Shown: positions 11,813-21,212 of the stretch, piece by piece | How the letters are laid out: each line of letters begins with the position of its first letter | Position numbering within the stretch: the stretch's first letter is position 1 | Origin: Bdellovibrionales bacterium GWB1_55_8 | GTDB lineage: Bacteria > Bdellovibrionota > UBA1018 | Length of the DNA: 64,000 nucleotides | Direction of reading: 5' to 3' | Assembly: GCA_001769835.1 (NCBI GenBank) | Contig: MEPR01000052.1 | Coordinates: 61,021-125,020, forward strand | Notes under the pieces: model-generated | Seen by the model: only the letters and a program-made list of their open reading frames with translations | The model's database searches: none | Told to the model about the DNA's origin: nothing | Program-made: the position numbers and the translations under genes

Positions 11813-13243
11813 CTATTTACCGATGCAAAACTTTGAAAAAATGGCGTTCAGAATGTCATCCGGAACCGTTTCTCCGATGAGAGGAGACAGGGAATGCAAG
11901 GCTTGCCGGATATCCGAGGCAAAGAGGTCCACCTCAGGCGCAGCAGAAGCTCTTTCGAGGTGTTGAACAGCGTTCTGAACCGCGGTGGCGTGCTCCATCT
12001 GAGTCAAAATGAACTCTCCGGGGTCCCGCTGGTACCAGTGGGAGCTGAATTGAACCATTTCCTGCACTAATTCATTCACGCCTGCGCCCGTCTGCGCTGA
12101 GCAGGAAACCCATTTTTTCACGCGGATGGTCGAGGTTTCCGGCGCGGACCCCTTGGCGGGTTCTGCCAGATCGGTTTTGGTCAGAACACCCAGACTTTTT
12201 TCAAAGGGGAGTCCTAGCGCTACCCACTCTTTTTCGGACGCAGAAATAGCGTCGGGATGAGAAGCATCAACCAAAAAGAGAATGAGATCGGCGTCCTGGC
12301 CCGCACGGAGTGATCGCTGAATCCCAAGCGATTCCACTTCGTCGGTCGACGCCCTGAGGCCAGCTGTGTCCTCAAGTCGAAATGTTGCTGAGGCGCCCTG
12401 AGCACTCAGCGTGACATGTTCGCCGACCACGTCACGAGTGGTCCCCGGGATTCCGGATACGATGGAGCGATCCTCACCCAGCAAGGCGTTGAACAAGCTC
12501 GATTTTCCTGCATTCGGTAATCCGAGAAAGGCAACCCGCACGCCGGACTGAATCCGGCTTCCGCGCTTGAAGGACCCCGCTAATCTCTGCAGCTTGCTCA
12601 CAATGTTGGCGGTTTCTTTGATCAGATCGGGAAGGAGTGATTCCCCGAAGTCTTGCTCTGAGAAGTCGATTTCGGATTCCGCCCGCAGCGCTAAACCCCG
12701 AAGGCTCTCCCCCAGTTCCTGAATCCAGCGATTTTGCTGACCGGACAGTTTCTCGAGAGCCAGTTGAACCGCGGTTTCGTTCGCCGCACTCACGAGATCG
12801 GATATCCCGGTGGCCTGAGACAGCGACAGTTTCCCGTTTCTGACAGCCCGAAACGAGAACTCGCCTGGTAACGCACGCCGCACCCCAAGTTCTTCGAGTG
12901 AGGTCACCAGATTACGCGCGATCAAGGGATTTCCGTGTGTATGATACTCAACGCAGTCCTCGCCGGTGTAGCTTTCCGGAGAGACGAACCGAAGTACCAC
13001 CGCATGGTCGAGCAGGGTGCCGTTTGGGGATCTGAGATAGCAGCGCACGGCAGTTCTTGGCGGACGCTCGAAAATGGAGGAGCCGGACGCCAATCTGGCA
13101 AGCGAAGGAAAAGCGCCGGGTCCGCTTACCCGAATAATTCCCACGGCCCCGCCGAAAGAACTCGCGGGCGCTGCAATCGTGTCTTCTGAAAAGTAGCTTG
13201 CCGGCCTTCCGGCATCAGCCTTTCGCTGGTGTCGGTGCGGCAT
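11813..13243 (-). CDS. mnmE: tRNA uridine-5-carboxymethylaminomethyl(34) synthesis GTPase MnmE
   Basis: EDTIAAPASSFGGAVGIIRVSGPGAF; G-domain LGLPNAGKSSLFNALLGEDRSIVSGIPGTTRDVVGE; C-terminal IFSKFCIGK. Confidence 0.96.
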   Translation of the reverse strand: MPHRHQRKADAGRPASYFSEDTIAAPASSFGGAVGIIRVSGPGAFPSLARLASGSSIFERPPRTAVRCYLRSPNGTLLDHAVVLRFVSPESYTGEDCVEYHTHGNPLIARNLVTSLEELGVRRALPGEFSFRAVRNGKLSLSQATGISDLVSAANETAVQLALEKLSGQQNRWIQELGESLRGLALRAESEIDFSEQDFGESLLPDLIKETANIVSKLQRLAGSFKRGSRIQSGVRVAFLGLPNAGKSSLFNALLGEDRSIVSGIPGTTRDVVGEHVTLSAQGASATFRLEDTAGLRASTDEVESLGIQRSLRAGQDADLILFLVDASHPDAISASEKEWVALGLPFEKSLGVLTKTDLAEPAKGSAPETSTIRVKKWVSCSAQTGAGVNELVQEMVQFSSHWYQRDPGEFILTQMEHATAVQNAVQHLERASAAPEVDLFASDIRQALHSLSPLIGETVPDDILNAIFSKFCIGK

Positions 13244-14801
13244 TCGGCGTAATTCCGAGCTTCTTGTTCAGGACCAGTTGCTGCGCAATGCTCGCGATCG
13301 CGTTTACCAGCATGTACAGAGTGAGGCCCGAGGGGAGCGCGAACATCATGGCTCCGAAAATGAGCGGCATCATTTTCATCATCTTGGCCTGCGTGGGATC
13401 CATTGCCGTGGTGGGGGTCAGGCTTTGCTGGATGAACATCGTCGCCGAAAGAAGTACAGGCGTGACGTAGTACGGATCCTTGCTCGAAAGATCCAGAATC
13501 CACAGTGCGAAAGGCGCATGATAAAGTTCGATCGAGCTATACAGAACCCGATAAAGCGCGAAGAAGATCGGCATCTGTATAAGGATAGGTAAACAGCCGG
13601 CCATCGGGTTGTAGCCGTGGCTGCGCATGAGAGTCAGCATCTCGCGGTTCAGGGCCTCTTTGTCATCCTTGTACTTCTCACGAACGCGTTGAAGTTGTGG
13701 TTGGATTTTCGCCATGTCCTTCATGCTTTTCATGCTCTTGTACGTGAGCGGATAGGTGACGATCTTCAGCAAAAGAGTGAGAAGGATGATAGCGATCCCG
13801 TAATTCTCAACATATTTGTAGAACCACTTGAGTAGCTTCAGAAGGGGGTAAGCGAATGCGGTAAACCAGCCGAAGTCCACCGTGTGGTCGAGGAGCGGTT
13901 CGGCACTTCGCATGGTCTCTAGCTCTTTCGGTCCAAAATAGACCCGCAGCGGAATGGAAATGGTATCACCCGAGATCGGGTAAGCCAGGCTCATGCGGCC
14001 GGCGCCAGAACCAGCAGGCTGAAGCAGCCCGCGTGGGTCAAGTCCCTGCGAAACCACAGCTAGAAGGAAGTAACGGCTTGCTGCGCCGATATATTTTACA
14101 GGCGTCTGAACGTCTTGGACTTCTTTAACATCGGACGCCTGTACTCGCTCTATGTCCTGCTTGGTCCAGTAAAGCAGCTGCCGATCAACGGCTTCAGGAT
14201 CGTCCGCTATACTTTGGGAGTTGATGCTGACAAATGCGAAGCGAGGGGCGGCAGTTTTGAATTTCGCTTCGATTTTAACATCGAGAAAATTCTGATCCGC
14301 ACCCGTCTGAATTTCGCGCCGGAGCGAGACGTTGGCGTCTTCGTAGCTCCAGACGGCTCCTTGCGGGGTTGTCGTAAGGTCGCCTTTTTGCTGATTCAAG
14401 TAGGCCAGTGAAGGCGCATCAAAGCCCAGGAGAACTTCGCCATCCTGGTGAGTGACCGCGCGAAGATCCACGCCAGCTGTGTCCGCGGCAATGCCGAGGC
14501 GGTATCCTTTTAAATCCCATCCTGAAAGGAGGTATGCGCCATTGTTCAGGAGAACTTTTCCGGTCCCGGATTCAAGAGTGAGTTCCTGGTGAGGACGATC
14601 GGCCGAAGACTTGGGAACCTCGGGGGCAGCCTGGATCCCCTGGCCGGTCGGAAGCTGAGGTGCGGAGGCGCTCGGAGGCGGAACTGCCTGTGTGGCAACC
14701 GGCGCGTTTCGCGGGGTCGTCATGGGCTCGAGATAAAACTTCTGCCAAAGGACAAAAATTGCGAACGAGAGGGTAATCGCCAGAAGAGTTCTGCGGTCCA
14801 T
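13215..14801 (-). CDS. yidC: Membrane protein insertase YidC
   Basis: MDRRTLLAITLSFAIFVLWQKFY; periplasmic domain; YKSMKSMKDMAKIQPQLQRVREKYKDDKEALNREMLTLMRSHGYNPMAGCLPILIQMPIFFALYRVL. Confidence 0.97.
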   Translation of the reverse strand: MDRRTLLAITLSFAIFVLWQKFYLEPMTTPRNAPVATQAVPPPSASAPQLPTGQGIQAAPEVPKSSADRPHQELTLESGTGKVLLNNGAYLLSGWDLKGYRLGIAADTAGVDLRAVTHQDGEVLLGFDAPSLAYLNQQKGDLTTTPQGAVWSYEDANVSLRREIQTGADQNFLDVKIEAKFKTAAPRFAFVSINSQSIADDPEAVDRQLLYWTKQDIERVQASDVKEVQDVQTPVKYIGAASRYFLLAVVSQGLDPRGLLQPAGSGAGRMSLAYPISGDTISIPLRVYFGPKELETMRSAEPLLDHTVDFGWFTAFAYPLLKLLKWFYKYVENYGIAIILLTLLLKIVTYPLTYKSMKSMKDMAKIQPQLQRVREKYKDDKEALNREMLTLMRSHGYNPMAGCLPILIQMPIFFALYRVLYSSIELYHAPFALWILDLSSKDPYYVTPVLLSATMFIQQSLTPTTAMDPTQAKMMKMMPLIFGAMMFALPSGLTLYMLVNAIASIAQQLVLNKKLGITPNAAPTPAKG

Positions 14802-14804
14802 TCT

Positions 14805-15137
14805 TTACCTTTCCTTACATTTACAGACGGGTGCTCGGATACCACATGTCTCGGCGGAACGCACGGACGGGGGTACAGGATCGTAACCTGAAGATCCGAA
14901 CGGTTGACACTTAGAAATACGACGAATCGTCAGCCAGCTTCCATGGATGGGACCGTGTGTACGGAGCGCGGTTTGCGCGTACTCACTACAGGTGGGTTGA
15001 AAGCGGCATCCGTAGCCAGGCCCTGCGAGCAGATGAATCAAGGGCGAGATCACCCACCGGTAAATCAGTGAGACCAGTAGCACAAGGAAGTCGAAAATCG
15101 CGTTAATGACAAAGCACATGAGCTGCGTCCTGATCAA
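14805..15137 (-). CDS. yidD: Membrane protein insertion efficiency factor YidD
   Basis: [54 protein letters not shown]. Confidence 0.95.
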   Translation of the reverse strand: MIRTQLMCFVINAIFDFLVLLVSLIYRWVISPLIHLLAGPGYGCRFQPTCSEYAQTALRTHGPIHGSWLTIRRISKCQPFGSSGYDPVPPSVRSAETCGIRAPVCKCKER

Positions 15138-15532
15138 TTACTGGAACGTTTACTTCGGGCGGCCGGCACCGGTTGAGTCTGGCCGGGGCGAAATTCATTT
15201 TTGAGGCATTCCCGAAGTTTCAAGTGGTACGGGAAACCGATCTTTTTTGAAACCGGAATTACAACATTATAGTCGTAAGAGCCCAAGGCGGCCGACCTTA
15301 ACCGGAAGAATTCGCGTAGCTGCCGCTTGATACGATTTCGCTCAACAGCATTGCCCCTCGCTTTAATGGTCACCCCAAGCCGAAAGTTCCCGAGCGTGTT
15401 CGGTATACGAAAAATCGAGCACTCAGTGAGCCTGAAGACAGAACTCTGCTCAAAGAAGCGCCTGTACTCCCACGGATAATGGAGCCGCTTCTGTGGCGTG
15501 AAGGCGTTGGGACGAGCTTTTCGGGTCGTAAT
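15134..15532 (-). CDS. rnpA: Ribonuclease P protein component, full homologous frame (apparent AUU start)
   Basis: ORF track gives only 15134..15373 (GTG start inside the conserved core). The frame stays open upstream to the rpmH stop: [78 protein letters not shown]...; it matches the RnpA N-terminal pattern but contains no ATG/GTG/TTG/CTG. Confidence 0.85.
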   Translation of the reverse strand: MTTRKARPNAFTPQKRLHYPWEYRRFFEQSSVFRLTECSIFRIPNTLGNFRLGVTIKARGNAVERNRIKRQLREFFRLRSAALGSYDYNVVIPVSKKIGFPYHLKLRECLKNEFRPGQTQPVPAARSKRSSN

Positions 15533-15535
15533 AGA

Positions 15536-15685
15536 TTACTTGCCGGCGAGCTTGGGGGTGAGTCGCTTGCGGCCTTTTGCGCGGCGACTGGCTAGGACTT
15601 TTTGCCCGTTTTTGGTCTTCATGCGGGCGCGGAAACCGTGGCGGCGACGGCGTTTTGTACGACTGGGTTGAAAGGTCCTCTTCAT
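15536..15685 (-). CDS. rpmH: 50S ribosomal protein L34
   Basis: Reverse complement from ATG 15685: [49 protein letters not shown], 49 aa, too short for the ORF track. Confidence 0.97.
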   Translation of the reverse strand: MKRTFQPSRTKRRRRHGFRARMKTKNGQKVLASRRAKGRKRLTPKLAGK

Positions 15686-15802
15686 AACTCACTCCTGAAT
15701 GCTCGCAGCGATGCTCACTTTTTTAAGATTCACAAGGAATTATCGGACAGGCGATCCGTTGTCAAGGAGAAGACCACGTGCTATTCGACTTCACCTCGCT
15801 CT

Positions 15803-17257
15803 ATGAGAACATCTTTGAACATCGACACCAAGCAATGGCCGGAACTTTGGCAGGCAGCGTATCAGCTGCTGGAGCAGGAAGTCGTTGCGAGCAAATTGCA
15901 AACATGGATTCAGCCCCTCGAATTCGTCAGGACGGAGGAAGCCATTGGCGGCCTCAAGGTCTATCTGGCAGCGCCCAACGAGTTTTCTGCACAGTGGATC
16001 CGGGAGTATTACAAGAAATCGCTGGAAGCCGCTTTTTCCCAGGTCACAGGCTCTCATTGTGAGGCGCTGATCATTGTTCGCGAGGCGCCGCGTGATGCGG
16101 ATTCCCCTCGCGAGAGGCCCGGTTCGGAGCCCGAGGCGCTGCCGGAGCCTCCGGCGGAGCGTCGCAACGTCAGAGCGGAGTCTTTTCCTGGCAGTCCAGG
16201 GCAGACCAGTGGCTATGGTATAGTGAGAAGTGGCGGGGGAGAGATTTCTCTCGATCAGCGTTACACCTTTGACAGTTTTGTGGTGGGCGCCAGCAATCAA
16301 TTCGCGCACGCCTCTTGTGTTGCGGTTGCTGAACAGCCGGGCCGTCAATACAACCCTCTTTTCATTTACGGACCGCCAGGGCTGGGAAAAACGCATCTTT
16401 TGCATGCAATTGGGAATCACCTATTATCGAAGACGCCTGGTGCGCGCGTCGGATACTTTTCCGCCGAGACATTTGTTAATGAATTAATCGACTCCCTGCA
16501 GCACAAGAAGATGCCCCATTTTAGGGCAAAGTACCGCGATGGCTTCGACGTGCTCTTGATTGACGACATCCAGTTCATCGCCGGGAAGAAGTCGAGCGAG
16601 GAAGAATTTTTTCATACGTTTAACGCCCTTCATGGCTCCAGACGACAAATCGTTGTCAGCAGTGACCGGCCGCCTAAAGAGATTGAAGGTCTTGAAGAGC
16701 GGATTCGTACCCGTTTCGAATGGGGTTTGATTTCGGACATCGCGCCGCCGGAAATTGAAACCCGAATTGCTATTCTGAAGGCCAAGGCAGAGAGGGATGA
16801 CATTTATCTCCCCGACGACGTTTCCACTTTTCTGGCGACGTATATACGGTCGAATGTTCGCGAGCTTGAAGGCGTCTTGATTGGCTTGCAAGCGCAGGCC
16901 TCGCTGACCGGGGCTGAAATATCGCTCGAAATGGCGAAGCACGAACTGAGAAAGGCAGTGCCGGAAGAGGGCTCGCATTTCACAATCGAGTCGATTCTGG
17001 CGGCCGTAGCGAAGCACTTTCATTTGAAAGTGCAGGACTTGAAATCTCCCACTCGGACGCGCGCCATCGCGCGGCCCAGGCAAATCGCCATGTACCTCAT
17101 CCGAAAATATACGGGGGCCGGCTTCAAGGAAATCGGGCAATATTTCGGCGGAAAAGATCATACGACCATTCTTCATGGCGTGAACAAGATCGAGCAGGAA
17201 ATGGAGTCCGACGGAGAAATTCGGGACGCCGTGGAGAAGATTCAAAATCTGCTGTGA
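15803..17257 (+). CDS. dnaA: Chromosomal replication initiator protein DnaA
   Basis: ORF 15602..17257; likely start MRTSLNIDTKQWPELW at 15803. NPLFIYGPPGLGKTHLLHAIGN, DVLLIDDIQFIAGK, C-terminal FGGKDHTTILHGVNKIEQ. Confidence 0.97.
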   Translation: MRTSLNIDTKQWPELWQAAYQLLEQEVVASKLQTWIQPLEFVRTEEAIGGLKVYLAAPNEFSAQWIREYYKKSLEAAFSQVTGSHCEALIIVREAPRDADSPRERPGSEPEALPEPPAERRNVRAESFPGSPGQTSGYGIVRSGGGEISLDQRYTFDSFVVGASNQFAHASCVAVAEQPGRQYNPLFIYGPPGLGKTHLLHAIGNHLLSKTPGARVGYFSAETFVNELIDSLQHKKMPHFRAKYRDGFDVLLIDDIQFIAGKKSSEEEFFHTFNALHGSRRQIVVSSDRPPKEIEGLEERIRTRFEWGLISDIAPPEIETRIAILKAKAERDDIYLPDDVSTFLATYIRSNVRELEGVLIGLQAQASLTGAEISLEMAKHELRKAVPEEGSHFTIESILAAVAKHFHLKVQDLKSPTRTRAIARPRQIAMYLIRKYTGAGFKEIGQYFGGKDHTTILHGVNKIEQEMESDGEIRDAVEKIQNLL

Positions 17258-17340
17258 TCCGGCCGCCTGAGTTTTGAATTTGTTCAGCTTGTGTCTTGAG
17301 TAATAGATTTGTTTGGGCTAGATTGAGAACCTCTGATCGG

Positions 17341-17417
17341 GCGGGTGTAGCTCAGTTGGCTAGAGCGCGAGCTTCCCAAGCTTGAGGTCGAGGGTTCGAG
17401 CCCCTCTACCCGCTCCA
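17341..17417 (+). tRNA. tRNA-Gly (anticodon CCC), CCA encoded
   Basis: GCGGGTGTAGCTCAGTTGGCTAGAGCGCGAGCTTCCCAAGCTTGAGGTCGAGGGTTCGAGCCCCTCTACCCGCTCCA; acceptor GCGGGTG/TACCCGC, anticodon loop TTCCCAA, T-arm GAGGG-TTCGAGC-CCCTC. Confidence 0.95.
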
Positions 17418-17473
17418 TTTTCTTATTTCAAAGTAACTCTCTTTTGCACCCGCATTGACACGCATGGCTATCC

Positions 17474-19432
17474 GTGGCAGTTTGCGCCACGTTACGCTTA
17501 ACCAATGAGTATCTCGTGAGTATTCAGGACAATCACTTTGACGTCATCGTTCTCGGAGGGGGGCATGCAGGGGCAGAGGCCGCTCACGCCGCCGCTCGGA
17601 TGGGGGCTCGCACGGCGCTTGTGACGATGCGTCGCGATCGAATCGGGACGATGTCTTGTAATCCAGCGATCGGCGGAATAGCGAAGGGGCAGCTTGTTAA
17701 GGAAATCGATGCGCTAGGCGGATTGATGGGACGGGTGACTGATTTGTCAGCGATTCAATACCGACGCTTGAATGCCAGCAAGGGGCCGGCCGTTCGATCC
17801 TCTCGCGCGCAGTGCGATAAATACCTTTATGCGGCCCGGATGTCTGAAGCCCTTCTGGGAATTTCGAATCTCACCATTGTTGAAGGTGAGGTGTCCGAGA
17901 TTCTGGAGGCCTCGCGGAAGGTGACGGGAGTCCGCTTGGCGGACGGACGCGAGTTGCCCGCAAAGGCAGTCGTTGTGACTACCGGCACCTTCATGGGCGG
18001 CATCCTTTATACAGGGTTTTCGCAGACTCCCGGGGGGCGGGTTGAAGAGGCGCCGTCAACAGAATTAAGCCTTAGTTTACAGAGACTTGGCATGCGAGTT
18101 CGGCGGCTGAAGACGGGGACACCCCCGCGGCTTAGTGGAAAATCACTAAATTTCAGCAACTTAGAGCCGCAGCCCGGCGATGAGACGCCGTCGGCGTTTT
18201 CTTTTTTCTGGAGACCAAACCCTTTTCCGGCGCTTCCACAGGTGAACTGCCACATTACCTACACAAACCGACAAACGCACGAAATCATTGAAAAAAACTT
18301 TGACCGGTCGCCGATGTTTACCGGTATGATTCAGGGAATTGGACCCAGGTATTGTCCTTCTATTGAGGACAAGGTGAAGCGGTTTTCGGAGCGCGAGAGG
18401 CATCAGCTCTTTCTGGAGCCCGAGGGGCTTCATACAGACGAGATCTATGTAAATGGTCTATCCACCAGTTTGCCGACCGATGTGCAGGAAGAGATGCTCC
18501 GAACGATTCCCGGTTTGGAAAAAGCCGAGGTACTTCGTTTTGGATATGCTGTGGAGTACGATGCGATTGACGCCAGGCAGCTCCGCACTACTTTAGAATC
18601 CAAAGATGTGTACGGGCTTTTTTGTGCCGGCCAGGTGAACGGAACTTCCGGGTACGAAGAGGCTGCCGCGCAAGGTTTAGTTGCTGGCGTGAATGCAGCG
18701 GCTCTGATCCTGGGGGGGCCCGAATTTGTCCTTTCACGCAGTGAAGGCTATATCGGCGTTTTGATCGACGATCTGGTTACACGCGGATCAGACGAGCCGT
18801 ACAGAATGTTTACCTCCCGCGCGGAGTTTCGTCTCCTGCTCCGCGAGGACAATGCTGATTTGCGCCTGAGTGAGCGTGGCCATCGAGTGGGGCTGTTGCC
18901 TGCGGAGCATTTCAACGAAGTTGTCCAAAGGAGATTCCGCATCCAGCAGCGCCGGGCGGACCTCGAGGGTTTTTATCTCAGTCCTGGGGGCGTTGCCGAT
19001 GCCTGGCTGCTGGCAAATCAGCTGACGCCCTTAAAAGATCGAACGAGCGGCGCGCAGTTTCTTAAGAGGCCGGAAGTGAATTGGGACACTCTGTGTGCGC
19101 TCGGATTCGCTGGCGAGGGAGAGCAGCCTGCTGTTGCCGAGCAGGTCGAAATTTCGATCAAATACCAGGGATACATTGAAAGAGAGCTTGAGCTGTGGAA
19201 AAGGGTGGGGAACAGCGACCTGCTTTCGGTGCCTTTAGATTTGGATTTCGAGAAAGTGCCCGGCTTGTCGACCGAAATTCGCGCTCGACTGAAGGCTTCG
19301 CGGCCAGAAACGTTGGGCCACGCCGCACGAATGCAAGGGGTGACCCCCGCAGCGGTTGCGAGCCTTGCTGTTTACCTTAAATTGCGCGAGAGACGGCTTG
19401 AAACACAGAAAGATGAGGTTGTCGCCGAATGA
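17474..19432 (+). CDS. mnmG: tRNA uridine-5-carboxymethylaminomethyl(34) synthesis enzyme MnmG
   Basis: [70 protein letters not shown]. True start may be GTG preceding SIQDNHFDV. Confidence 0.97.
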   Translation: MAVCATLRLTNEYLVSIQDNHFDVIVLGGGHAGAEAAHAAARMGARTALVTMRRDRIGTMSCNPAIGGIAKGQLVKEIDALGGLMGRVTDLSAIQYRRLNASKGPAVRSSRAQCDKYLYAARMSEALLGISNLTIVEGEVSEILEASRKVTGVRLADGRELPAKAVVVTTGTFMGGILYTGFSQTPGGRVEEAPSTELSLSLQRLGMRVRRLKTGTPPRLSGKSLNFSNLEPQPGDETPSAFSFFWRPNPFPALPQVNCHITYTNRQTHEIIEKNFDRSPMFTGMIQGIGPRYCPSIEDKVKRFSERERHQLFLEPEGLHTDEIYVNGLSTSLPTDVQEEMLRTIPGLEKAEVLRFGYAVEYDAIDARQLRTTLESKDVYGLFCAGQVNGTSGYEEAAAQGLVAGVNAAALILGGPEFVLSRSEGYIGVLIDDLVTRGSDEPYRMFTSRAEFRLLLREDNADLRLSERGHRVGLLPAEHFNEVVQRRFRIQQRRADLEGFYLSPGGVADAWLLANQLTPLKDRTSGAQFLKRPEVNWDTLCALGFAGEGEQPAVAEQVEISIKYQGYIERELELWKRVGNSDLLSVPLDLDFEKVPGLSTEIRARLKASRPETLGHAARMQGVTPAAVASLAVYLKLRERRLETQKDEVVAE

Positions 19433-20091
19433 GTAACCCAGGGGCTTCTCAGGTTTTACGGGGACTCATCGGAGCGCGCCTATCCGAATGGAGTACGGGT
19501 AGTCAGGAAAGGGTTGTTCGTTTTTATGACCTCCTTGTGGAAGAGAACAGCGTACAGAACCTGACAAGGCTTACCTCGCCGGAGGACTTTCTCAATGGTC
19601 ATCTGGAAGATGTTCTGGCGCTCTTAAGGTCTGAGCTTCTGGGGCCTTCTGCAATGGATTTGGGTTCTGGAGGCGGTGTACCGGGCCTTTTGGCGGCCTG
19701 TTTAGAGGAGCGCCCCTGGATTCTGGTCGATTCCGAGAAGAGGAAAGCAGAATTTCTGGAAAAAGCGCGCAGTCAGCTCGATCTTCCACATGTTCGAGTA
19801 TTTCACGGACGCGGGGAGGATGTTCTTCTTAGAACCAGCGCGGATTCCATTGTTGCAAGAGCCGTTGGCCCGGCAGAGCGAATTTTTGCGTGGATTGGTA
19901 AATGTTCCACGTGGAACAATCTAGTTCTCTTGAAGGGGCCCGGCTGGGCAGATGAATGGGGAGCCTTTTCTCGCGGACGATATCGAGACAAGCTAAAGAT
20001 CGGCGGTGAGTTCGAGTACGCAGTGGGCCCTGAATTAAAACAGCGCCGAATTGTTCGCTTAAACCGTGTTCCACGTGGAACAATCGCGTAG
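19429..20091 (+). CDS. rsmG: 16S rRNA (guanine(527)-N(7))-methyltransferase RsmG
   Basis: [63 protein letters not shown]; overlaps mnmG stop by 4 nt. Confidence 0.94.
   Translation: MSNPGASQVLRGLIGARLSEWSTGSQERVVRFYDLLVEENSVQNLTRLTSPEDFLNGHLEDVLALLRSELLGPSAMDLGSGGGVPGLLAACLEERPWILVDSEKRKAEFLEKARSQLDLPHVRVFHGRGEDVLLRTSADSIVARAVGPAERIFAWIGKCSTWNNLVLLKGPGWADEWGAFSRGRYRDKLKIGGEFEYAVGPELKQRRIVRLNRVPRGTIA
19903..19918. promoter_or_regulatory. parS: parS-like centromere site, TGTTCCACGTGGAACA
   Basis: Perfect 16-bp palindrome close to the parS consensus TGTTTCACGTGAAACA; just upstream of parAB. Confidence 0.92.
20067..20082. promoter_or_regulatory. parS: parS-like centromere site, TGTTCCACGTGGAACA (second copy)
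   Basis: Identical palindrome 164 bp downstream, within the last codons of rsmG. Confidence 0.92.
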
Positions 20092-20251
20092 ACGAACTAG
20101 AAGAGTAGTCAGCGGCCGAGTACAGGTTGAGCGCGAGTATCTGTTTCCAAAAAAAACAACGCAGCAGAAAAAAACTGTTGCTCCGTTAGCTAATCACGGT
20201 TAGCCTCTCGAAATAGTTGCTCAGCAATAAAAGTTTTGTTTCCAAAATCGA

Positions 20252-20260
20252 TTATCCACA
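20252..20260 (+). promoter_or_regulatory. Consensus DnaA box TTATCCACA upstream of parA
   Basis: Exact 9-mer in the rsmG-parA intergenic region. Confidence 0.55.
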
Positions 20261-20283
20261 CCAACCACAACCACATCAGGATG

Positions 20284-20305
20284 GGGGGCGCTGAAAGGCG
20301 CCCCC
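20284..20305 (+). other. GC-rich hairpin GGGGGCGC-tgaaag-GCGCCCCC upstream of parA
   Basis: 8-bp perfect inverted repeat, 6-nt loop; no U-run follows. Confidence 0.6.
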
Positions 20306-20354
20306 GTCGAGTTGGTCAAGGCGCGGAAAAGTCGATGAGTAAGAGAGCGGGGGT

Positions 20355-21203
20355 ATGGGAAAAATCATCGCAGTGGCAAATCAAAAGGGCGGCGTTGGAA
20401 AAACGACTACGACGGTGAATCTCGCCGCGTCTTTGGCCCTCGCAGAGCGGAAGACACTCGTTGTTGATTTTGATCCGCAGGGAAACGCCTCATCAGCCCT
20501 GGGGGTGGATGCGGCAAGTCTGGTGGATTCTCCGACTGTCTATCATGCGTTGATCGGGCAGGCTCGAATCTCTGAGACGGTGCGTCCCACTGAGATGGAT
20601 TGTCTATTTGTCGTTCCAGCGAATACAAATCTGACCGGCGCTGAAATTGAGCTCGTAAGTGCATTTGCGCGCGAGAACCGTCTGAAGTCTGCGTTGGCCG
20701 AGATCAAAGATCAGTACGACTACATTCTACTCGATTGTCCTCCGTCTCTTGGAATGCTGACCGTGAACGCCCTGACCGCAGCGGATAGTTTTCTTGTGCC
20801 GCTTCAGTGCGAGTACTTTGCGCTGGAAGGGCTTTCGCAACTCCTCCATACGGTTTCTCTCGTCCGGCAGAGCCTGAACCCCGCGATCAAAGACGAAGGC
20901 ATTGTTCTGACCATGTTTGACGGCAGGAACAATCTTGCGAACGAAGTCGTGAAGGAAGTGCGCACTCATTTTGGTGCCAAGGTGTTTGATACCATCGTTC
21001 CGCGGAATGTTCGTCTGAGCGAGTGCTGTAGCTTCGGTAAACCCATTCTTCTATACGACATTGATTCGAAGGGCTGTCTTGCCTACTTGAATCTTGCGAA
21101 GGAGTTGCTGGGCCGTAATCAGCCGGAGACGGCATACAGCAAACAAACAACGGAAGCGCCGCCCTTCAGCCGCGAAGCTGAAGCCAGTGCCGCGTTAGTC
21201 TGA
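20355..21203 (+). CDS. parA: Chromosome partitioning ATPase ParA/Soj
   Basis: MGKIIAVANQKGGVGKTTTTVNLAASLA (deviant Walker A), VDFDPQGNASSALG, YILLDCPPSLGMLTVNAL. Confidence 0.96.
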   Translation: MGKIIAVANQKGGVGKTTTTVNLAASLALAERKTLVVDFDPQGNASSALGVDAASLVDSPTVYHALIGQARISETVRPTEMDCLFVVPANTNLTGAEIELVSAFARENRLKSALAEIKDQYDYILLDCPPSLGMLTVNALTAADSFLVPLQCEYFALEGLSQLLHTVSLVRQSLNPAIKDEGIVLTMFDGRNNLANEVVKEVRTHFGAKVFDTIVPRNVRLSECCSFGKPILLYDIDSKGCLAYLNLAKELLGRNQPETAYSKQTTEAPPFSREAEASAALV

Positions 21204-21212
21204 TCAAACGAA

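Noticed and set aside
15450-15692. 80-aa ORF on - strand overlapping rpmH and the rnpA 5' part
   Set aside because: Out-of-frame read of rpmH; Pro/Arg/Ser-rich shadow composition. The rpmH and rnpA frames explain the region.
15602-15802. N-terminal extension of the dnaA ORF
   Set aside because: Reads through antisense rpmH; the DnaA N-terminal domain begins at MRTSLNIDTKQW (15803).
16484-17245. 253-aa ORF on - strand
   Set aside because: Antisense to dnaA; no domain.
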